Origin: Eustoma russellianum | Lineage: Eukaryota > Streptophyta > Magnoliopsida > Gentianales > Gentianaceae | Assembly (NCBI GenBank): GCA_036186865.1 | Contig: AP025074.1 | Span: 4,830,223 to 4,894,222, forward strand | Length of the DNA: 64,000 nt | Reading direction: 5' to 3' | Shown: positions 58,621-64,000 of the stretch, in pieces | How positions within the stretch are numbered: the stretch's first letter is position 1 | How the letters are laid out: each line of letters opens with the position of its first letter | Notes under the pieces: generated by a model | Seen by the model: the letters and a program-made list of their open reading frames with translations, nothing else | Databases searched by the model: none | Told to the model about the DNA's origin: nothing | Translations under genes and position numbers: made by a program

Positions 58621-60919
58621 AAAAGAAAAATGAGACAAGTTCAAGCCGATTTTCACAGCAGTTGATGTCCTAGTTGTTAAACAACCACACCAGACAAGAT
58701 TTCAAGAAAGGGATCAGAACTCATGTCATATACTTTTTCCACCCCTCCCGAAAAGAAACATGATCATTAACAGCTCCATAGCCCTTACCACACACCAAAA
58801 AATTTCACACTAAAAATGATAAAGACAAAAAGTAACACAAAAATTTGAAAAGCAAACATATGCTATGCAAGTTTGGATGGATTTCCGACCTCCTAACAAA
58901 AATAAGGAGAATAAGAAAATAAAGCGCATCTACATCACTGACCACTATAATCTGAAACTGCTAACAGATAAAGGCTAGACAGGTTGTACGTGAACAATCT
59001 CATCCCAACCAGACTGCACCTGAACTAGTATAAGTAAGATCATGGTCTTACCTGCCTTAATTGTGCATTAACTTCTGACAAGAATCCTTCATCCAGATAG
59101 CCTTCCTGCTCCCTTTGACATACTTCCTGAAATGTGTGGGCACATCCAATAAATCATAACACGATTTTCGTAAAAAAAACATAAAGCAATAATAAGTTAC
59201 CCAAAACACTAACTAGCTTCTAAACTAAGTTTAATAAGCCAAGTTTCCTCTAAACTCCATAAAAACTCGAAGACAGGCATAAAGCACGATATATTACCAA
59301 TATAAACTTTGTTCATTTGAATAGCTGTCAAGATAGATAATCTCAGACTACTTGCATGCTACAGAAAGGAAAGATTGGTACAATTGACTTTATACTAAAA
59401 CATACCCTCTTCATAAGACGAAGAGCTTCAGGGTCCCTAGGAGGCCAAGAAACCTCCTCTACTTCATCAAGTACAGGATTCAGAATTGCTTTAAGCACAT
59501 CAGTGGCTGACTCTATTTTTTCCTGCAGCCAATAAAGAACAAAAATAAGCAAGGGACATATAACTTGCGTTCTTTTATTTTATTTTATTCTTTCCTTTTA
59601 AGGTCTCTACCAAAGGAGATGCTTCAAGGGAAAACATTTTACTTTGGTCTTGTGAACAAGGCGGTCCACAGTGCTCATTAGTACTGTTGCCAAGTCTTCA
59701 AAGTCTTTCTACAATAAAAATCAGACATCATATTATTTACTTGGGTAAGCAAAGTAAGTACAGAGGAAACTCAACTTGACAAGTTTAGAATCATGCTTTG
59801 TCATCATCAGATTTGCAGGTTTCGGCCCTGGTTGCAAGTCTTATCCAGAAGCTCTCATTGAAGGCAAGAATATTTTCAGCAACAATTTTATGAAGCTGGA
59901 AAAGAAGAAATGTCAAAATAAATAACAACAATTTGGAAAACCCTTGCTACGTGTACCAAGTAAGTTGACATTGTCAAATCAAGCCTATTCTCATCATTTA
60001 TGATAATGAATAGAGAGAGAAAAAACAAAGGCAACAAATTAGTAAAGCGCAGATGGGAAAGATCACAGAGAAAATTTTGATAACGAGTAATCTTCAACAA
60101 CTAGGGAGCAGAACTAGCAACACTAACCCCCATACTTGGTTTGCCTACATGAATTCTTTGTTCATTGCATCCGTGGTAAATCATGTTCTCTTGAATTTTC
60201 AAGGATTACAGGATTTTTCTCAATGATTCAATCACACAGTAGCTCCGTAACCTTTTGAATCTCACACTAAGTCTTGTGAAATCCTGAATCTTCTGCACCC
60301 ACCCAACGCCCACCCACACACAAAAAAAGCCAAACAGAAAAAACAAATTATATTTGTATGCCTTGGCATATGACCAAACAATCTCAAGCGTTCATTATTT
60401 CCTTATATAATTATCCCATGCTTGCTTATGATACATTAACAACCGTACATTATCCATCTTGTGCGTAGGCAAAGAATAACATACACTGCAAGCTAAAAGA
60501 TAAAACAAAAGATAACATCTAATATTAACTTTCACACACTATGGTGAAAAACAAAAACTGATGTGATAGCACATCTGATCTGAAATAATAACCATAAACA
60601 ATTCGCGGAAAGCACCAAGCAATTCCTAGTTTCTGGCAGCAAATATTAGTTTAGAGGAATAAGAAAATTAATGCATGAGAATTGAATATCAGCTTATATT
60701 CTCACCAAGTGGACATACACATTTGCAAAAGGAAAAAAAACAATTTAACCTATGGTATTATTCTGAAAATGAGGATCCTGAGTTGTAACACGTCAAAGAT
60801 GTAAAATAAACTTCGCATGGGGACATTCCTTACTTCCTTATCATTAGCATCCTTCAGCATATCTATGAGTTTATCTACTTCCACAGTCTTCTTGAATGCT
60901 TCCTCGGCATTTTGATTGG
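51583..60919 (-). CDS. Conserved plant protein of uncertain function, C-terminal 271 aa (5' exons not found)
   Basis: Nine exons on the minus strand: 60919-60834, 59895-59797, 59708-59643, 59522-59406, 59126-59052, 58418-58316, 52112-52065, 51929-51808, 51684-51583. All phases agree and the last ends in TAA. The protein is mostly charged helices, with phrases such as SWPPRDPEALRLMKR, EGFLSEVNAQLRQAKED, SKRSYARKG, RIERTLIRTEGGSYQQR and a short tail LQGKTQ. I see no catalytic motif or membrane segment. It recalls the plastid protein PRDA1 (a plastid RNA polymerase-associated protein), but this is an uncertain memory, so no symbol is given. The sixth intron (52113-58315) holds a copia element and a SINE; the intron upstream of the first visible exon holds a solo LTR. 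The second exon appears to use a GC donor (gacaaa/gcatga). No transit peptide exon is identified. Confidence 0.75.
52355..52640 (-). repeat. SINE, family 1, with internal 44-bp tandem duplication
   Basis: In the same intron as the copia element. The block starting accaatttagtgagtcattt occurs at 52526 and again at 52570, head to tail. Tail acaacaacaat lies at about 52358-52370. Confidence 0.7.
52751..53036 (+). repeat. 5' LTR of element D
   Basis: TGTAGA...TCTATA. A TATA-like tataaatag lies near 52905. Followed directly by the primer-binding site. Confidence 0.9.
53892..55034 (+). CDS. Gag of element D
   Basis: 380 aa. The first 35 residues are polar. The motif KLHGNNYLAWSRAVELFI marks the copia Gag N-terminal domain. 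A retrotransposon Gag core follows to about residue 230. The zinc knuckle CRYCHRDGHVVEEC (CX2CX4HX4C) lies at about residues 278-291. An Arg/Ser/Asn-rich tail follows. The frame leaves the polyprotein frame near 54970, so the last ~20 residues (ending FVPLWPE) are probably out of frame. Confidence 0.88.
   Translation: MTDQGSEVTSTKADHKATGSSSGGQIVDSTPVTITNQKLHGNNYLAWSRAVELFITGRGKKDYLSEKMTIPSESDEKFPTWEAENSMIMSWLLGSMTADVSNTFMLYPTTAAIWKATREMYSKTDNILELYELEAQLKDIKQGDQSVSKYFGSLSQVWQQIDALELYQWGCPADDQLYKKIKETRRIFGFLSGLHKAFDVVRGRVLGTKPLPTMTSAFSEVRQEESRMKVMMGSVVSSTVTSESSALNVRENEKESHVGLVAKKSGAKDNRGYVKKYCRYCHRDGHVVEECYRRPGSNIKPPPSFFRHNNFRSNSSGRSKSNNSGRSDADSWRNSRDAVADTGSDADPKFTQAQLDALLRVLEVRELRLKRVRFVPLWPE
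55000..57857 (+). pseudogene. pol of element D: frameshifted, RT core deleted
   Basis: The protease segment (WIIDSGGTNHMTYD, about 55060) lies in one frame to 55606. GAG-pre-integrase and integrase (LWHKRLGHPN, HSDIWGPS, RSDNGSEY, NGIAERKHRH) lie in the frame 55561-56292. The integrase tail and RT start lie in the frame 56302-57195. The RT opens normally (KWVFFLKYNSDGTVNRHKAR) and then jumps at about 57184 to VGKLIYLSHIRPDICYAVNY. The stretch that should carry the catalytic YVDD is missing (an estimated 700-800 bp). RNase H (DADWGGS, SSAEAEL, ADLLTKS) is intact to the end. Confidence 0.9.
57861..58147 (+). repeat. 3' LTR of element D
   Basis: Follows the polypurine tract, begins TGTAGATATACT and ends TTTCTATA. 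The target duplication aatgc follows at once. Confidence 0.9.
58590..58624. repeat. Homopolymer block C21 then A14
   Basis: A pure C run followed by an A run in an intron of the minus-strand gene; a likely site of length variation or sequencing error. Confidence 0.9.
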
Positions 60920-60981
60920 CTGCAGAGACCAAAATTCTCCTGCTTATTATATTCAAACAACTTGAAAATCAATGGATATCC

Positions 60982-62172
60982 TGTTGGAGAAATTGGAAAT
61001 AAATGGAAAGGGGCCAAGTTACAAACTGTGATTAGCAACGTACTTTGAGATGAGTTATAATTAGTTTTCATTAATGACAAGTGAAAACTAATAAACTCTT
61101 AATTATCTAAGTAACGAGTAGATGATTTTAGGGTTTGGAATCACTCAATTACGATACCGGGTTAATGAGAAATTAATGCTCAAAGTAGTGGTAAAATAAT
61201 TTGAAAGTCGGTTGCTTAACCGTAATTCAAATTTGAAAATCGGTTACTTAAACCGTAATTCAAATTCAAATTTGAAAAGCTGTTATCTGATCTAACGGTG
61301 GCAATCTGATTCGACGGCTGTGGTTAAACTGGCAATTAACCACACAAATCCATTTTTCCCTATAAATACCAGGCCAAGGCAGTATTCTGCATCTATCCGA
61401 TTTCTCCTCTCCTCCTCTGCATACACGTGCTCTTCTCCTATCTTCTCCTTCTATATTTTGCATCAAGTTCAAGAAGTTATGGGCATCTTACAGATTCGTA
61501 AAGTTCATACGCTGCAGTGTCGCTCGTCTGAACCGACTTCCGTTGTATCCTGGGAGAAGATTGCTCCATTCGGTTGGGCACAGTATACCATAGCAATACG
61601 TTTTAAGGACAGAGTCATGGACTTACCTCGGATCTCTGCTCAGCTGAGTTGTTGAGGCTATTGCCGAGCTGAGCTCTGCTGATCGAAGGATACCGCAGTA
61701 CTGTTGTGTACAGTATTGCAGAGCTGAGCTCTGCTGTTTGGCTGAGAGCATTCGTTGATCTGTAGCGCTGCCGTGCTGACCTCTGCTTGTGTGCTGAGCT
61801 CGGCTGAAGCAGCTGAAAGCACAACTGTTGGTCAGTTGTGCTGAGGTGCCGAGGTCGGCAGGTGGGCCATCAGTTCAAAACGCAAATGCAATTACGCAGA
61901 CTGGACTGATCTGATCTGACTGATCAGTCTGACTTCAGTTCAGCTCGGCTTGAAGGCTTGATAGCACAGAACTGTTGTTCTGAAGTGCTATTCAGCTCAG
62001 ATCGGCAGGTCGGCTGCCTATTCAGAATGCAAACTCAAATTGCGCCATCTGAACTATCTAGACCTGGTAGATCAATCCAGCCTGATCCGAGCTCGGCAGC
62101 TTGGCTACTGCTTTATTTCAGAAACAAACTGTACAGAAGTCAATTTTGTCTGACTTTGAATTATTCCCAACA
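60982..62172 (+). repeat. Solo LTR of family B (copy B2, 1191 bp)
   Basis: Ends are TGTTGG and CCCAACA, with the target duplication tatcc at 60977-60981 and 62173-62177. No internal region is present, so it arose by LTR-LTR recombination. It holds a CTATAAATA box near 61364 and the conserved gttgggcacagtatacc block. From 61640 on it has many gctgagctctgct-type repeats. It lies 62 bp upstream of the first visible exon of the neighbouring minus-strand gene, so in its intron. Confidence 0.9.
61640..61990 (+). repeat. GCTGAGCTC-rich low-complexity region in solo LTR B2
   Basis: Dense recurrence of gagctgagctctgctg and related words in the downstream half of the LTR. Copy B1 has a short version (gagctcttctctgtgttgag) at its broken end. 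Confidence 0.6.
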
Positions 62173-62177
62173 TATCC

Positions 62178-62358
62178 ACCTATCAAATGCCAGACATAAA
62201 GGAAACCAAATCATTCTATATAAGAACATTCACAAGATGAAGTGGTTGGCATCTTTGGCCGCGTAAAATCTGCCACAATGAGCATGCGGCATTATCCTAT
62301 TTCCATGTCCACTATTATGTCAAAATACTGCAGTCATGACTCCGAATTATTAGCTAGT
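62178..62358. other. Sequence between two family-B LTRs
   Basis: Host or older DNA that continued across the solo LTR target site. A minus-strand exon of the adjacent gene could lie here, but no exon can be supported. Confidence 0.35.
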
Positions 62359-62398
62359 GTTAGAATCTGAAATCACCGGAACAATTCGTCTTAAGAAT

Positions 62399-63590
62399 GT
62401 TAGAATCTGTAATCAAAACAAGTGTACAGTGTGCGTTCGGGTAAATCGACAAAAAATGCAAGCAAAACCGAGGCGAGTCTAAGGACTCTGTCCTTAAGAC
62501 GAATTGTTCCGGTATACTGTGCCCAACCGGATGGAACAAACGTCTCCCAGGATACAACGGCAAACTGTTCACACGAGCGGCACTGCAACGTAAGAACTCA
62601 TCGAACCTGTAAGCGCTCTGACTTCACGATCGCGGTAGGGAAAGCAGAAGAAGGTAAAAATTTTCGCAGTAATCAGAGGTCTGGAGAAACAGGCCTTTAA
62701 ATAGAGAAAGGAAATAGCAGCAGTTTTCGATCTCAGCCGTTGGATCTGGCGGTTTTTATCCACAACCGTTAGATCGACGGTTTTAAACGTGGACCGTCGG
62801 ATCTGACGGTTTTCATCCAGAGCCGTTAGATCAAAAACCGCGACGGTTTTAAATGTAGACTGTCGGATCTGACGGTTTTCGATCTCGGCCGTTAGATCAT
62901 AAACCGCAGCGGTTTTCATCTACAGCCGTTAGATCATAAACCGTTGATAAATCTCAGCCTTTGGATCGCAATCCGCGTCAACTTTTAATCTCAGCCTTTA
63001 GATCTTCTCAGAATTTTATTGGCCATACGATTAAGAGAATTATTTTCCTGGAAAATTTTAATAAAAAAATTCTCCAAAAAGATAAGAACAGGCCAGAGCC
63101 ACGAAGCCACGAAGCCACGAGCCCGAGCCCGAGCCGAGCCGGTCGGCCGGACGGGCGGCGGCGGCGCGCTCGTGTGTGTGGTGAACCTTGCCTGAGCTGC
63201 GTCCTGACTCCGTCAAAAACTTCTCATGCCCAATGGCACATTTTAGAAAGCTCCAACTTGAGCTTTATATGGTGGCCCTTTCATCTCAAATAATCAATGT
63301 GGTATTCCACTTAAGGGGTGATGTGTTCACTCCTCAAGAGGCCACATCACCTCTTTTCCAATTTCCTTCCAATTTTACTCCAACTTTGAGCATTAATTTC
63401 TCATTCACCCGGTATCGGAATCGAGTGATTCAAAAGCCTAAAGTCATCTACTTGTTACGTAGATAATTTAGAAATTATTAGTTTTCGTTTTTGATTAACG
63501 AACACTAATCATAATTAAGCTCAAAGTATGGTGGTTGTCAACTTTTGACAAACCCATTTGCTCAAACTTTTCCAATTTATTTCTTTGGTG
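62399..63590 (-). repeat. LTR of family B, copy B3, inverted
   Basis: On the minus strand it carries the family blocks in the order of B1 and B2: gggtttgtc, cataattaagctcaaag region, GC-rich tract (63090-63185), TTTAAATAG box near 62698, gttgggcacagtatacc, and an end at tctaaca (62399). It contains an expanded tandem array at 62730-63015. The start is blurred by the join to a pol fragment. Confidence 0.75.
62730..63015. repeat. Tandem array of about nine ccgttagatc units in LTR B3
   Basis: Units of roughly 28-37 bp share (gc)cgttagatc followed by a variable cggttttcatc-like stretch. Only one unit or so is recognisable in B2 (near 61290) and B1 (near 17000), so the array expanded in this copy. 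Confidence 0.7.
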
Positions 63591-63593
63591 GTA

Positions 63594-63857
63594 TTTCAGA
63601 TACCTCATCACTCTATTAAGAGCTTTCCAATGATCATCACTTGGATTACTGGTGAACCTGCTCAATTTGTTTACTGAACAAGCTAAGTCTGGTCTTGTAC
63701 AATTCGTTATGTACATCAGACTCCCGATCACCTGAGAGTATTTTAACTGAGCTACAGGTTCGCCTCGATTTTTCCTTAAGTGTATACTTAAGTCAAGTGG
63801 GGTCTTAATCGGTTTTGTTTCAAACATATTGAACCTTCTGAGAACAGACTCAATATA
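63594..63857 (-). pseudogene. Copia reverse-transcriptase fragment
   Basis: The minus strand encodes a C-terminal RT segment: SVLRRFNMFETKPIKTPLD, YSQVIGSLMYITNCTRPDLA and NRVMRYLKY. This is the region after YVDD. RNase H and the polypurine tract are missing, and LTR B3 begins almost at once, so a deletion joined RT to the LTR. It may be what remains of the element that owned B3. Confidence 0.8.
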
Positions 63858-64000
63858 GTGAGTTTACGCATATACATGTGTATATAGTTCATTTATTCCG
63901 GAGGAGTCTACGGCTGAATCCTCACTTCGAATCCAAGCCACCAATTTTCTTCCTTTCTTTCTCGATTCTTCACGCTTTATCCTTCTTCTCTACTTTCTAA
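63858..64000. other. Window end, nothing recognised
   Basis: AT- and pyrimidine-rich DNA adjoining the RT fragment. Too short to assign. Confidence 0.35.

Noticed and set aside
62730..63015. Possible CRISPR-like array
   Set aside because: Units vary in length and sequence with no unique spacers, lie within a plant LTR, and there are no cas genes.

Overview
This is nuclear DNA from a flowering plant, most likely a eudicot. It has intron-rich single-copy genes with plant-type products, AT-rich intergenic DNA, plant Ty1/copia and Ty3/gypsy retrotransposons whose primer-binding sites match initiator tRNA-Met, SINEs and MITEs. Species cannot be named from the sequence. The assembly has one 100-base gap (26597-26696).

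Positions 1-26596 are nested retrotransposons. The window opens in the 3' half of a SIRE-like copia element (A: gag tail, pol with one nonsense codon, 2.9-kb 3' LTR to 6519). It sits inside the 3' end of a Tat-type Ty3/gypsy element (6520-8419: antisense ORF, polypurine tract, 3' LTR). A complete non-autonomous relative of A follows at 8902-16241. It has two 3-kb LTRs, a 5-bp target duplication and only a gag-derived coiled-coil ORF. Next is an LTR of family B (16447-17498), cut by a second SIRE-like element, C (LTR 17499-20077). C's gag and part of pol occur twice as a 3-kb tail-to-tail inverted duplication (20442-23419 and 23502-26472). A family-B fragment and the gap follow.

Positions 26697-45474 are mostly intergenic. 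One host gene, an RBR-type E3 ubiquitin ligase with a C-terminal membrane segment (33297-35684, +), lies among SINE-like repeats, foldback MITEs carrying CACGTG-type boxes, a LINE remnant and tandem repeats. A very young copia element of Ale/Retrofit type (37212-42228, -) has three apparently identical 262-bp LTRs, two of them directly fused, and one frameshift in a G9 run.

Positions 45475-61000 hold two minus-strand host genes. MCM4 (45475-50137) has 16 coding exons and predicts 855 aa, with two E2F-type sites just upstream. A conserved plant gene of uncertain name follows (visible exons 51583-60919). One of its introns carries a 5.4-kb antisense copia element (52751-58147) with a deleted reverse-transcriptase core. 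Its upstream intron carries a 1.19-kb solo LTR of family B (60982-62172). The window ends in an inverted family-B LTR with an expanded tandem repeat and a copia RT fragment.

The host genes serve replication licensing (MCM4) and ubiquitin transfer (RBR ligase), with one unknown. Everything else is mobile DNA at different stages of decay. The most unusual structures are the gag-only element with giant LTRs, the inverted duplication in C, and the LTR-LTR fusion.
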